Source: Variovorax sp. SG517 (GTDB lineage Bacteria; Pseudomonadota; Gammaproteobacteria; Burkholderiales; Burkholderiaceae_C). From it: a stretch of 64,000 nt of DNA. Positions 53,339 through 61,807 of this stretch are shown here, piece after piece. The DNA is taken from positions 788,658 through 852,657 of the forward strand of contig NZ_JABMJG010000002.1 of the NCBI RefSeq assembly GCF_013376045.1, written 5' to 3'. Each line of letters starts with the position of its first letter. The first letter of the stretch is position 1. Below the pieces are notes generated by a model. The model saw nothing but the letters and a program-made list of their open reading frames with translations, searched no databases and was not told the origin of the DNA. Position numbers and translations under genes: made by a program.

Positions 53339-53808
53339 GAGAGGCGGTCCCGCGCATCGAGCACCGTCACCAGTTCGCGCATCAGCCATCGGCGGCGCAC
53401 GGTGTAGACCACGAAGGTGATCGAGGCCGAGGCCAGCGCCACGATCACGCTCGCGAAGGCCGGCGCCAGACTCTGCGCCACGCCCTGCGATTCGCCCGAG
53501 GCCACGGCCACGAGCGCCGGGCCCATCGGGATCATGGTGGCGATCAGGCCCAGCATCGGCGCCACGCGGCTGCACAGCCGCACGCCCTCGAGCTGCTTGA
53601 GCACCACCAGCTCCATCTGCTCCTGGCTGGCCTGTGCGTGCGGCTGCAGTACCAGCGCGCGCGACGGGTCGCGGCGGCGCTGCAGGTACTCGATGCCGAA
53701 CGCGCCCAGGCAGTACACGGCATAGACGAAGGACAGCAACACACCCAGCGTCACCGGCCAGAGGAAGAGGCGCGCCAGCTCGAAGAGAACGGAGTCGAAG
53801 GCCAGCAT
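53335..53808 (-). CDS. MotA/TolQ/ExbB-type proton channel protein (short form)
   Basis: A 157-residue inner-membrane protein with three transmembrane helices: about 12-37, 88-108 (RVAPMLGLIATMIPMGPALV) and 120-142 (FASVIVALASASITFVVYTV). The second and third helices match the conserved ExbB/TolQ channel helices, including a Thr in each. The cytoplasmic loop is short. The ATG overlaps the bluB stop by 1 base and its stop overlaps the DUF2149 start. Together with the ExbD-like protein it should form a proton-driven motor for the periplasmic CobN-like protein; this is inferred. Confidence 0.88.
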   Translation of the reverse strand: MLAFDSVLFELARLFLWPVTLGVLLSFVYAVYCLGAFGIEYLQRRRDPSRALVLQPHAQASQEQMELVVLKQLEGVRLCSRVAPMLGLIATMIPMGPALVAVASGESQGVAQSLAPAFASVIVALASASITFVVYTVRRRWLMRELVTVLDARDRLS

Positions 53809-54491
53809 CAGTTGGGCTCCACGGCGGAAGGTTGATCGAAGAGGTCCGAAGGCCGGCCCCAGCCCTCGTCGAACACCAGCGACGCGAGCGGCTCGCGCTT
53901 CGCCCAGCGTTCGCGCTGCAGCATCGGCTCTTCGTAGAAATTGGCCACGGGGCCCAGGCACAGCAAGGCGATGGGCTCGGCGCCCTCGGGCAGGCCGAGC
54001 AGCGCAGCCACTTCGGCAGGGTCGAAGAGCGACACCCAGCCCATGCCCAGCCCCTCGGCGCGTGCCGCGAGCCAGAGGTTCTGGATGGCGCAGGAGGCCG
54101 AGGCCAGGTCCATCTGCGGCAGCGTGCGGCGGCCGAACACGTGCTTCTCGCGGCCGTCGGCCAGCGTCACGGCCAGCAACTCGGCCGCGTCGAGCAGGCC
54201 CTGCACCTTCAGGCGCATGAACTCGTCCTCGCGCTCGCCGAGGGCGCGGGCGGTCAGCACGCGCTCCTGCTCGACCACGCGATGCAGCTGCTGCCGCAGC
54301 GCATCGCCACGGATGCGGATGAAGCGCCAGGGCTGCATGAAGCCCACGCTGGGCGCGTGGTGCGCCGCGTCGAGCAGCCGGCGCAGCACCTCGGGCTCGA
54401 CGCTGCCGCCCGCGAAGTGGCGCATGTCGCGCCGCTCGTGGATGGCGCGGTACACCGCCCTCGCCTCGCCGGCCTCGAACGCGTGTGCCAT
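53808..54491 (-). CDS. bluB: 5,6-dimethylbenzimidazole synthase BluB
   Basis: A flavin-destructase of the nitroreductase fold that converts FMNH2 and oxygen to the cobalamin lower ligand DMB. The 227-residue product has the BluB start AIHERRDMRHFAGG, then APSVGFMQPWRFIRI, and the C-terminal EPMLQRERWAKREPL. Its presence implies that the cell makes true B12 rather than depending on imported lower ligands. It lies 8 bp after cobO. A generic nitroreductase is less likely because the BluB-specific motifs and context agree. Confidence 0.94.
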   Translation of the reverse strand: MAHAFEAGEARAVYRAIHERRDMRHFAGGSVEPEVLRRLLDAAHHAPSVGFMQPWRFIRIRGDALRQQLHRVVEQERVLTARALGEREDEFMRLKVQGLLDAAELLAVTLADGREKHVFGRRTLPQMDLASASCAIQNLWLAARAEGLGMGWVSLFDPAEVAALLGLPEGAEPIALLCLGPVANFYEEPMLQRERWAKREPLASLVFDEGWGRPSDLFDQPSAVEPN

Positions 54492-54499
54492 GGGCGCCT

Positions 54500-55069
54500 T
54501 CAGTCCTCGATGCCGCGCTGCGCGGGAATGCCGGCCTTGAAGGCATGCTTGACCAGCGTCATCTCGGTCACCGTGTCGGCCAGCTCGATGATCTCCGGCG
54601 GGCAGCGCCGGCCCGTGAGCGCCACGTGCACATGCTTCGGCCGCGCGCGCAGCGTTTCGAGCACGCCTTCGAGCGGCAGCCAGCCGTAGATCAGCGGATA
54701 GGTGATCTCGTCGAGCACCACCAGGAAGAACTCGCCCGAAAGGATCGCCGCCTTCGCCTTCTCCCAGCCGTCGCGCGCGAGCTGGCCCGAGCGCTCCAGG
54801 TCCTGGCTCTTCCAGCTGAAGCCGTCGCCCAGCCCCTCGATGGGAATGCCGATCTGCTCGAACATGCGGTGCTCGCCGAAACGCGCGGTCGGCACCTTCA
54901 TGAACTGGTAGATCTTCACGGCCTTGCCGCGGCCGTGGGCGCGCAATGCGAGACCGAAGGCGGCCGTGCTCTTGCCCTTGCCATCGCCGGTGTTGACGAT
55001 GACGAGGCCGCGGCGTTCGCCTTCGGGCTTCTCGTACGGCTTCTCGCTGGGGGGAGTTTCGATCTGCAT
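54500..55069 (-). CDS. cobO: Cob(I)yrinic acid a,c-diamide adenosyltransferase
   Basis: An ATP:corrinoid adenosyltransferase of the CobA/CobO/BtuR family, 189 residues. It attaches the 5'-deoxyadenosyl group to cob(I)alamin or precursors. The P-loop-like nucleotide site is [47 protein letters not shown] and the late [11 protein letters not shown] are the expected family motifs. It begins 42 bp after btuD; this small gap is the widest after cobB in the riboswitch operon. Confidence 0.97.
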   Translation of the reverse strand: MQIETPPSEKPYEKPEGERRGLVIVNTGDGKGKSTAAFGLALRAHGRGKAVKIYQFMKVPTARFGEHRMFEQIGIPIEGLGDGFSWKSQDLERSGQLARDGWEKAKAAILSGEFFLVVLDEITYPLIYGWLPLEGVLETLRARPKHVHVALTGRRCPPEIIELADTVTEMTLVKHAFKAGIPAQRGIED

Positions 55070-55111
55070 GATGAGGTGTTCCTGTCGTGTTCTTTGCTGT
55101 GTGCGGCGCGG

Positions 55112-55897
55112 TTACTTCGGCAGAGCGATCCATTGGTCCGCCACGCGGTGCACGCGGATGCGATGGTCGAAGACCTGCTCCAGCGCGGCATGGGTGGCCG
55201 GGTCGTCGCAGGCGCCGTGATGCACGACGCGGCCCTGGTTCATCACCACCAACTCGTCTGCGGCCAGCGCCATCGGCAGTTCGTGCAGCACGCTGACGAC
55301 GGTGCGGCCTTCGGCCACGAGCGTGCGGACGATCTGCATCCAGTCGGCCTGGTGCGGCGGGTCGAGGTTGGCCAGCGGCTCGTCCATGAGCAGCGCCTCG
55401 GCTTCGACGGCGAGCGCGCGTGCCAGCAGCACGCGCTGGCGTTCGCCGCCGGAGAGCTGGCCCAGCGGGCGGTCGCGCCAGTCCCAGGCCTGGGTGCTGC
55501 GCAGGGCGCGCTCCACCGCCTCGCGGTCGGCTTCGCCGGGCGTGGCGAGCCAGCGCTGGTGCGGCAGGCGGCCGAGCATGGCGACGTCGTAGACCATCAG
55601 GTCGTCCGCACTGCCCTCGCCCGTGCCGCTCTGGCCCAGCCACGAAAGGCGGCGGGCGCGCACGTGGGCGGGCACCTTGTCCTGCGCCTCGCCGAAGAGC
55701 CGCACCTCGCCGCGATGGGCGAGCAGCCCCGCCAGCGCCTTCAGCAGCGTCGACTTGCCCGCGCCGTTCGGGCCGACGATGCTGGTCCAGCGCGCGGCCC
55801 GCAGCTTCAGGTCGATGCCGTGCAGCACTTCGGTGGCGCCGAGCGTGGCGCTCAGCCGGTGCGCTTCCAGCGCGGCAGGCGTGTCGTTGCGGCTCAT
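55112..55897 (-). CDS. btuD: Cobalamin/corrinoid ABC transporter, ATP-binding protein
   Basis: The cytoplasmic ATPase of the vitamin B12 importer, 261 residues. Walker A is IVGPNGAGKSTLLKALAGLL, the signature is LSGGERQRVLLARAL, Walker B is ALLMDEPLANLD and the H-loop is VSVLHELPMAL. It belongs to the FecE/BtuD group by length and by its neighbours btuC and btuF. Its ATG overlaps the btuC stop by 4 bp. Confidence 0.94.
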   Translation of the reverse strand: MSRNDTPAALEAHRLSATLGATEVLHGIDLKLRAARWTSIVGPNGAGKSTLLKALAGLLAHRGEVRLFGEAQDKVPAHVRARRLSWLGQSGTGEGSADDLMVYDVAMLGRLPHQRWLATPGEADREAVERALRSTQAWDWRDRPLGQLSGGERQRVLLARALAVEAEALLMDEPLANLDPPHQADWMQIVRTLVAEGRTVVSVLHELPMALAADELVVMNQGRVVHHGACDDPATHAALEQVFDHRIRVHRVADQWIALPK

Positions 55898-56922
55898 GCC
55901 AGGCCCCCACGCGCACTGCGCCGGTGCATCAGCCACAGCAGGTAGCTGCCGCCCAGCACGGCCGTGAGCACGCCCACGGGCAGTTCCTGCGGCGCGATCA
56001 GCCAGCGCGCCAGCAGGTCGGCCGCCATCAGCAGCAGCCCGCCCATCAGCGCCGACAGCGCGATCAGCCGCGCATGCGTGGTCTTGACGACCGAGCGCAC
56101 CAGGTGCGGCGCCGCCAGGCCGACGAAGGCGATCAGCCCCGTCTGCGCCACGGCCGCGCCGGTGGCCAGCGCCAGCACCACCACCAGCGCCGCGCGCATC
56201 GCGCCCAGCGGCAGGCCCAGGCTGCGCGCGGTGGCTTCGCCCAGCGCCAGCCCGTCGAGCACCGGCGCCAGCGCCCAGCCCGCCAGCAGGCAGGCCGCGC
56301 CGACCGTCGCCATCACCGCGCAGGCGCTCCAGCCGACGAGGCCGGTGCTGCCCAGGATGAAGCCCTGGATGGCCTGGAGGATGTCCGCCGAGGCGATGGT
56401 GATCAGGTCTTTCGCCGCGCCGAGCACCACGCCGACGATCACGCCCGCCAGCAGCAGCCGCAGCGTCTGCTGCACGCCGCGCGCCAGCATCAGCGTGAGC
56501 ATCACGGCGAGCACCGCCCCCAGGAAGGCCGCGCCGGTGAGCCCGAGCCGCATCACCCACTGCGTGCTCGCGGCCGAACCGCCGAACATCAGCAGCGCCA
56601 CCGCCACGCCGAGCGAGGCGCCCGAGGCGCTGCCCAGCAGGTACGGATCGGCCAGCGGATTGCGGAAAAGCCCCTGCGCCACCGCGCCCGCCAAGCCGAG
56701 CAGCGCGCCCGCCAGCCAGGCGCCGAGCGTGCGCGGCAGGCGGATGTCCCACACGATCTGCAGCGCCACCGGGTCGTGGCGCGCGGCGAACAGGCTCTCG
56801 AAGCCGGTGCTGCCGATGCCCAGGCCCAGCAGCATCAGCGCCGCGCCCAGCACCAGCAGGCCGGCGCCGAGCAGCAGTACGCGGCGCAGATGAGCCGTGT
56901 GCCTGACGGCAGCCGCGTTCAT
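55894..56922 (-). CDS. btuC: Cobalamin/corrinoid ABC transporter, permease
   Basis: A FecCD-family inner-membrane permease of 342 residues with about ten transmembrane helices. Conserved parts are RLPRTLGAWLAGALLGLAGA, NPLADPYLLGSASGASLG, the cytoplasmic coupling region GEATARSLGLPLGAMRA and GLIAFVGLAAPHLVR. It overlaps btuF upstream and btuD downstream by 4 bp each. Confidence 0.95.
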   Translation of the reverse strand: MNAAAVRHTAHLRRVLLLGAGLLVLGAALMLLGLGIGSTGFESLFAARHDPVALQIVWDIRLPRTLGAWLAGALLGLAGAVAQGLFRNPLADPYLLGSASGASLGVAVALLMFGGSAASTQWVMRLGLTGAAFLGAVLAVMLTLMLARGVQQTLRLLLAGVIVGVVLGAAKDLITIASADILQAIQGFILGSTGLVGWSACAVMATVGAACLLAGWALAPVLDGLALGEATARSLGLPLGAMRAALVVVLALATGAAVAQTGLIAFVGLAAPHLVRSVVKTTHARLIALSALMGGLLLMAADLLARWLIAPQELPVGVLTAVLGGSYLLWLMHRRSARGGLA

Positions 56923-57794
56923 CGCTTGCCGCCCTTTTCAGCGATGCACTGCGCCATCAGCCGCGCGGCTTCGTCCATGCGCGGGCCGGGGCGCACGAGC
57001 ACGTCGGACTGCTCGGCACTGAAGCGGCAGATGCGGCCCTCGCGCACCGCGCGGATGCCGGCCCAGCCGGGCCGCTGCTCCAGCCCCTGCGCGCTGCGCA
57101 CGCTGACCATGATGAGGTCGGGGTTCGCGCGCACCACGTATTCGGGGTTGAGCTTGGGGAACGGGCCGAGCGAGGCCGGCACGATGTTCTTCATGCCGAG
57201 CCTCGAAAGCGTCTCGCCGATGAAGGACGACTCGCCCGCCGCGTATGGCGCGCTGTTGACCTCGAAGTACACGCGCATGCCCTTCGCACTCGCAGGCACC
57301 GACTGCGCGGCGGCCGACACGCTGGCGTCGATCACGCGCCACACCTTCGGCGCCTCGTGCGTGCCCAGCACCTGGTCGAGCTTGTCGAGCACGCGGCGCA
57401 CGTCGGCGTGGCTCTTGGGTTCGAGCACCAGCACCTTCATGCCCAGCGCCTCCAGCCGTTGCGTGACGCGCGAGGACTTGGCCAGCAGCACCGCATCGGG
57501 CTTGAGCGCGACGATGGCCTCCACGTTCGGATCGATGCCGCCGCCGAGCTGCGGCAGCGCCTTCACCTGCTCGGGCGAGTTGGAGTACCGGTCCACGCCC
57601 ACCAGCCGGTCGCAGGCGCCGAGCGCGCAGACCGACTCGGTGAGCGAAGGCAGCAGCGTGACGATGCGCTGCGGCGGCTGCGGCAGGCTCACCGAAACGC
57701 CGCGCTCGTCGACCACGTCGAGCGCATGTGCGGCGAGCGCCAGCAGGGCGAGGCCGATTGCCGCCAGCGGATTGCGGATCTTCTTCATGCTCAT
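56919..57794 (-). CDS. btuF: Cobalamin/corrinoid ABC transporter, periplasmic binding protein
   Basis: A 291-residue exported solute-binding protein of the BtuF/cluster-A3 type. The signal peptide is KKIRNPLAAIGLALLALAAH with cleavage near AHA. The mature protein begins DVVDERGVSVSLPQPPQRIV and TLLPSLTESVCALGACDRLV, typical of BtuF. The start at ATG 57794 overlaps the cobU stop (ATGA). It receives corrinoid delivered by BtuB. Confidence 0.94.
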   Translation of the reverse strand: MSMKKIRNPLAAIGLALLALAAHALDVVDERGVSVSLPQPPQRIVTLLPSLTESVCALGACDRLVGVDRYSNSPEQVKALPQLGGGIDPNVEAIVALKPDAVLLAKSSRVTQRLEALGMKVLVLEPKSHADVRRVLDKLDQVLGTHEAPKVWRVIDASVSAAAQSVPASAKGMRVYFEVNSAPYAAGESSFIGETLSRLGMKNIVPASLGPFPKLNPEYVVRANPDLIMVSVRSAQGLEQRPGWAGIRAVREGRICRFSAEQSDVLVRPGPRMDEAARLMAQCIAEKGGKR

Positions 57795-58393
57795 GCGGCG
57801 GGCGCCTTCAGGCTCAACGGCAGTCCGGCCGCCATCAGCGTGACCCGGCCGCAGGCGGCGGCCACGTCCTGGTTGAGCCGGCCCAGAGCGTCGACGAAGG
57901 CGCGCGTCTCGCGGCCCATCGGGATCACGCCCAGGCCGATCTCGTTGCCGACCAGCACCACCGGGCCCGGCGCATCGCGCAGCGCGACCAGCAGCATCGC
58001 GATGTGCGTCGCCGGGGTGCGCGTCACGGGGCGGGCGTCTTCGCTGGGCATCGGCATCAGCAGGTTGGTGAGCCACATCGTGAGGCAGTCGACCACCACC
58101 AGCGTTTCTGGCGTGCTCTGCGTGACGATGGCGCGCGCGAGCTCGACCGGCTCCTCGATGGTGCGCATGCCGGGCACGCGCTCGGCGCGGTCGGCCTGGT
58201 GGCGCACGATGCGCTCCAGCATCTCGTCGTCGTAGGCCTGGGCCGTGGCGATCAGCACGGCGCGGCGCGTGCGCGCATCAGTGGCGAGCCAGTCGGCGGC
58301 GCGCTGCTCGGCGCGGCGCGACTTGCCGCTCTTCTGGCCGCCGAGGATGAACTCGTGCTCCTGGGTCCTAGGCTTGATCGGTTGATGCGGCAT
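57791..58393 (-). CDS. cobU: Adenosylcobinamide kinase / adenosylcobinamide-phosphate guanylyltransferase
   Basis: A bifunctional enzyme that phosphorylates adenosylcobinamide and then transfers GMP from GTP to give AdoCbi-GDP, the substrate of CobS. It is 200 residues with the P-loop FILGGQKSGKSRRAEQ, then HQADRAERVP and LVVVDCLTMWLTNLL plus VGNEIGLGVIPMG. The start ATG 58393 has GGAG close upstream and lies inside the end of cobB (26-bp overlap). Called cobP in Pseudomonas. Confidence 0.96.
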   Translation of the reverse strand: MPHQPIKPRTQEHEFILGGQKSGKSRRAEQRAADWLATDARTRRAVLIATAQAYDDEMLERIVRHQADRAERVPGMRTIEEPVELARAIVTQSTPETLVVVDCLTMWLTNLLMPMPSEDARPVTRTPATHIAMLLVALRDAPGPVVLVGNEIGLGVIPMGRETRAFVDALGRLNQDVAAACGRVTLMAAGLPLSLKAPAA

Positions 58394-59795
58394 GGCTCTC
58401 CAACTCCATGGGCATGGCGCCGAAAAGGCGCGCGGTGGCTTGCGGACTGGACGCGAACCACGCATGGAAATAGCTCGCGCGCACCGGCCCGTGCACGTAC
58501 AGCGCTTCGCCGGCGCGCCCGCCCACGGGCTGGGTCGCTCCGGGCCGGGCAGTGTGCGCGGCGGGCACGAGCGGCGTCTCGCAGCTCGAATAGTGGAATG
58601 TGTGGCCGCGCAGGACATGGCCGCCGAGCGAGAGCTGCTGCGGCCCGAGGCCGGCCAGCCGCTTCTGCATGGTCACGCGGCCCGGCAGCAGGCCCCAGAG
58701 GCGGTGGACCTGCCCGCCGTCCTGAATGGCCAGTTCGTCGAACAGCGCCATCATCCCGCCGCACTCGGCCCAGATCGGCTTGCCCGCGGCGACGTGCGCG
58801 GCGAGCGACTCGCGCATCGGCTCGCAGGCTGCCAGCGCCTGCGCGTGGAGCTCCGGGTAGCCGCCGGGCAGCCAGACGGCATCGCAGGCCGGCAAGGCAT
58901 CGCCCGCGAGCGGCGAGAAGAAGCTCAGCCGCGCGCCCAGTGCCGTGAGCACGTCGAGGTTCGCGGGGTAGATGAAGGAGAACGCGGCGTCGCGCGCAAT
59001 CGCGATGGTGCGGCCGGCCAGCACCGGCGGCACGGCCTGCGCCTCATCGGCTGGGGGAGCCTCGAAGCGCACCTGCGGCAACCGGGCGACCGGCATCCGT
59101 CCGAGCGGCGTGGCGGCCAGCACGTCGGCCACCGCGTCGAGCCTCGCCATCGCATCGCCGAGCTCGGTGGCGGCCACCAGCCCCAGGTGCCGTTCGGGCA
59201 GCGCGAACCCCGCATCGCGCGGCAAGGCGCCGAGCCATTGCGAGGGATCGCGCAGCGCGTCCTTCAGCATGCCCGCGTGCCGGTCGCCGGCCACGCGGTT
59301 CGCCAGCACGCCAGCCCACGGCAGGCCGGAGCGGAAGTTCTGCAGCCCATAGGCCAGCGCGCCGAAGGTGCCGGCCATGGCCTGTGCGTCGATCACCGCC
59401 AGCACCGGCAGGCCGAAGCGCTGCGCGAGGTCGGCGGCACTGGGCGTGCCGTCGAAGAGGCCCATCACGCCTTCGACGATCAGCAAGTCGCATCCGGCCG
59501 CGGCCTCGTGCAGGCGCGCGCCGCAGTCGGCCTCGCCGGTCATCCAGAGATCGAGCGAATGCACCGGCGCGCCGGTGGCCAGCGCCAGCCAGTGCGGATC
59601 GAGGAAGTCGGGCCCGCACTTGAAGGCGCGCACGCGCCGGCCCTGGCGCGCATGCAGCCGCGCCAGCGCTGCCGCGACCGTGGTCTTGCCCTGCCCCGAG
59701 GCCGGGGCGGCCACCAGCACGGCGGCGCATGAAGCCGCCGCAGCACCGCTGGCGGTGCCGTCCGGAGGGGGCGATGAGCTTATTGAGGCGTCCAC
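58368..59795 (-). CDS. cobB: Cobyrinate a,c-diamide synthase
   Basis: A glutamine-dependent amidotransferase acting on carboxylates a and c of cobyrinic or hydrogenobyrinic acid. The 475-residue product has a P-loop VAAPASGQGKTTVAAALARL, FKCGPDFLDPHWLALATG and EGVMGLFDG; the C-terminal glutaminase domain has the Cys in WAECGGMMALFDEL. GTG 59795 lies within the last codons of btuB (16-bp overlap), which decides the start. It also allows salvage of incompletely amidated corrinoids. Confidence 0.95.
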   Translation of the reverse strand: MDASISSSPPPDGTASGAAAASCAAVLVAAPASGQGKTTVAAALARLHARQGRRVRAFKCGPDFLDPHWLALATGAPVHSLDLWMTGEADCGARLHEAAAGCDLLIVEGVMGLFDGTPSAADLAQRFGLPVLAVIDAQAMAGTFGALAYGLQNFRSGLPWAGVLANRVAGDRHAGMLKDALRDPSQWLGALPRDAGFALPERHLGLVAATELGDAMARLDAVADVLAATPLGRMPVARLPQVRFEAPPADEAQAVPPVLAGRTIAIARDAAFSFIYPANLDVLTALGARLSFFSPLAGDALPACDAVWLPGGYPELHAQALAACEPMRESLAAHVAAGKPIWAECGGMMALFDELAIQDGGQVHRLWGLLPGRVTMQKRLAGLGPQQLSLGGHVLRGHTFHYSSCETPLVPAAHTARPGATQPVGGRAGEALYVHGPVRASYFHAWFASSPQATARLFGAMPMELESHAASTDQA

Positions 59796-61696
59796 TTGAG
59801 ACCGACGTACGCGGTGCGGCCTGCGGTGGCGTACAGCCGCGCGAACTGGTAGTCCTTGTTGCCCGCATTGTCGACGCGTGCGACCAGGTTGAGGTCGCGC
59901 GTGATCTGCGTGGTGGCCGACAGGTTCAGCACCGTGTAGCCGCCGAGCTTGACGCCGTTGGCGGCATCGTCGTAGCGGCGGCTGGAGGTCTGCACCTCGG
60001 CGCCCAGCGTCCAGCCTGCGACGCGCCAGTCGGCGCCGAAGGTGGCGTGGCGCTGCGCGCGGCGCACGAGCAGGTTGTGGGTGGCGAGGTCGCGCGGATC
60101 CTGGAAGTCGAGCGAGCTGCGCAGCGTGACGTCGCCGATACGGTGGCTGCCCGACAGCGTCACGCCCTGGTAGCGCGCGCGGGCCGTGCTCGCGTAGCAG
60201 CCGAAGGACGAGGCGCAGCCCTTGGCGGAGCCGTCGAACACGATCAGGTTCTGCACGCGGTTGGCATACGCCACGATGCCCAGCTGCGTCGCGCCCTCGG
60301 TGTACTGCAGGCCCAGTTCGAGGTTGCGGCTCGATTCGGGCTTGAGCGTCGCCAGGCCGTATTCGCTGAAGCGCTGGTACAGCGTCGGCACGCGGAAGGC
60401 GGTGCCGGCCGAGGCCGTGAAGCGCAGCGACGGCGTGATGGCGTAGCCGTAGGCCGCGCTGCCGGTGGTCTTGCCGCCGAACTCGCTGTCCCTGTCGCGG
60501 CGCACGTGCAGCTGCAGCGAGTGCGGGCCCTGCACGAAGCCGTAGCCCAGCGAAATGGCGTTCTGCGAGCGGTCGCGCGAGAGCAGCTTCGAAGTGGTGG
60601 TGGGCGCGTTTTCGAGGGCGTCCTCGCGGCGCTCCAGCGTGGCGGTGACGAGGTGCGGGCCGAAGCGGAATTCGTTCTGGAACAGGTAGCCGCGCAGCCT
60701 TGTCTCGGTGCGGTAGAACGAGGGCTGGGTCTTGTAGACCGACTGCGAGTCGGTCACCTGCACGCGGGTGCTGTAGACGTCGTTCCACTTGGCCGACCAG
60801 GTCAGGCCGGCGGTGCGCAGCGTGTTGCTGGACACGTCGTCGCGGAACAGGATCGGCGGCTTGGTCTTGTACGGCACGGAGACGTCGTAGCCGGCCTTGA
60901 TGTCGCTGGCGAGCATCGTGGCCTCGATGCGCTGGTCGGGCGTGATCTGGAAGCCCAGTTTCACGTTGCCCGAGGTGCTGTTGTAGCCGTCGCGGTCGGG
61001 GCTGGTGAAGCCGTCCTTGGTCACGTTGCGCTTGCTCACGGGCTGCACGTTGTAGCCCTTGCTCTCTTCATGCGCCACGCCGAAGGAGTAGTCGAAGAGG
61101 CCCGACTTGCCGCTCACGCCGCCTTCGATCCTGCGCAGGCCGTAGCTTCCGATGCCGATGCCCGCGTAGGGCGACACGCCCTCCTCGCCGCGCCTGGTGA
61201 AGAGCTGGATCACGCCGCCCACCGCGTCGGAGCCGTACACCGCGGCGGCCGGGCCGCGCAGCACTTCGATGCGGTCGATCTGCGACAGCGGAATGCCTTC
61301 CCAGCCGGCGCCGCCGGTCGATTGCGAGTCGATGCGCACACCGTCGAGGTACACGGCGGTGAAGCGCGTCTCGGCGCCGCGGATGAACAGGCTGGTGGTG
61401 TTGCCCACGCCGCCGGAGCGCGAGATCTCGATGCCGGGCAGGCGCGAGAGCAGGTCGGCCACGCCGGTCGCGCCGCTGCGCGCGATGGCGTTGCTGTCGA
61501 CGACGGAGACGTCTCCCACGAGCTCCGACAGCGGCTGGGGCGTGCGGTTGGCCGTGACCACCGTCTCGCGCAGGGTGGAAGCCTCCTGGGCATGGGCCAG
61601 GCCGCCGAAGACGGAAACCAGCGCCAGCGGCAGGCAGGCGTGGCGGAAGCGGCGCGCAGGGGCGCGGCCGCGGGTAGAGCAAACACGGGAATTCAT
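59780..61696 (-). CDS. btuB: TonB-dependent vitamin B12 receptor BtuB-like
   Basis: An outer-membrane corrinoid transporter of 638 residues. A signal peptide ends near AHAQ (residue 37) and the TonB box is LRETVVTANR. The plug has VADLLSRLPGIEISRSGG, SLFIRGAETRFTAVYLDGV and IEVLRGPAAAVYGSDAVGG. A 22-strand barrel follows, ending in YVGLKWTPQ, a rather unusual Gln terminus instead of Phe. The length and the riboswitch in front support a B12 receptor rather than a siderophore receptor. First gene of the long cobamide operon. Confidence 0.95.
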   Translation of the reverse strand: MNSRVCSTRGRAPARRFRHACLPLALVSVFGGLAHAQEASTLRETVVTANRTPQPLSELVGDVSVVDSNAIARSGATGVADLLSRLPGIEISRSGGVGNTTSLFIRGAETRFTAVYLDGVRIDSQSTGGAGWEGIPLSQIDRIEVLRGPAAAVYGSDAVGGVIQLFTRRGEEGVSPYAGIGIGSYGLRRIEGGVSGKSGLFDYSFGVAHEESKGYNVQPVSKRNVTKDGFTSPDRDGYNSTSGNVKLGFQITPDQRIEATMLASDIKAGYDVSVPYKTKPPILFRDDVSSNTLRTAGLTWSAKWNDVYSTRVQVTDSQSVYKTQPSFYRTETRLRGYLFQNEFRFGPHLVTATLERREDALENAPTTTSKLLSRDRSQNAISLGYGFVQGPHSLQLHVRRDRDSEFGGKTTGSAAYGYAITPSLRFTASAGTAFRVPTLYQRFSEYGLATLKPESSRNLELGLQYTEGATQLGIVAYANRVQNLIVFDGSAKGCASSFGCYASTARARYQGVTLSGSHRIGDVTLRSSLDFQDPRDLATHNLLVRRAQRHATFGADWRVAGWTLGAEVQTSSRRYDDAANGVKLGGYTVLNLSATTQITRDLNLVARVDNAGNKDYQFARLYATAGRTAYVGLKWTPQ

Positions 61697-61807
61697 GGAT
61701 CAAGCGAACGAACGTCAATACCCCTGGCCGGCCTCCCCGCCGGCGCCTGGGCGCAATGGCCGCGCATGCGTTCGTCAATCGATCTTCGACGCATGCGGCA
61801 GCCGCCT

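Noticed and set aside
58368..60788. An apparent 806-residue extended CobB
   Set aside because: The N-terminal third is an out-of-frame reading of btuB; the true start is GTG 59795 at the btuB end.
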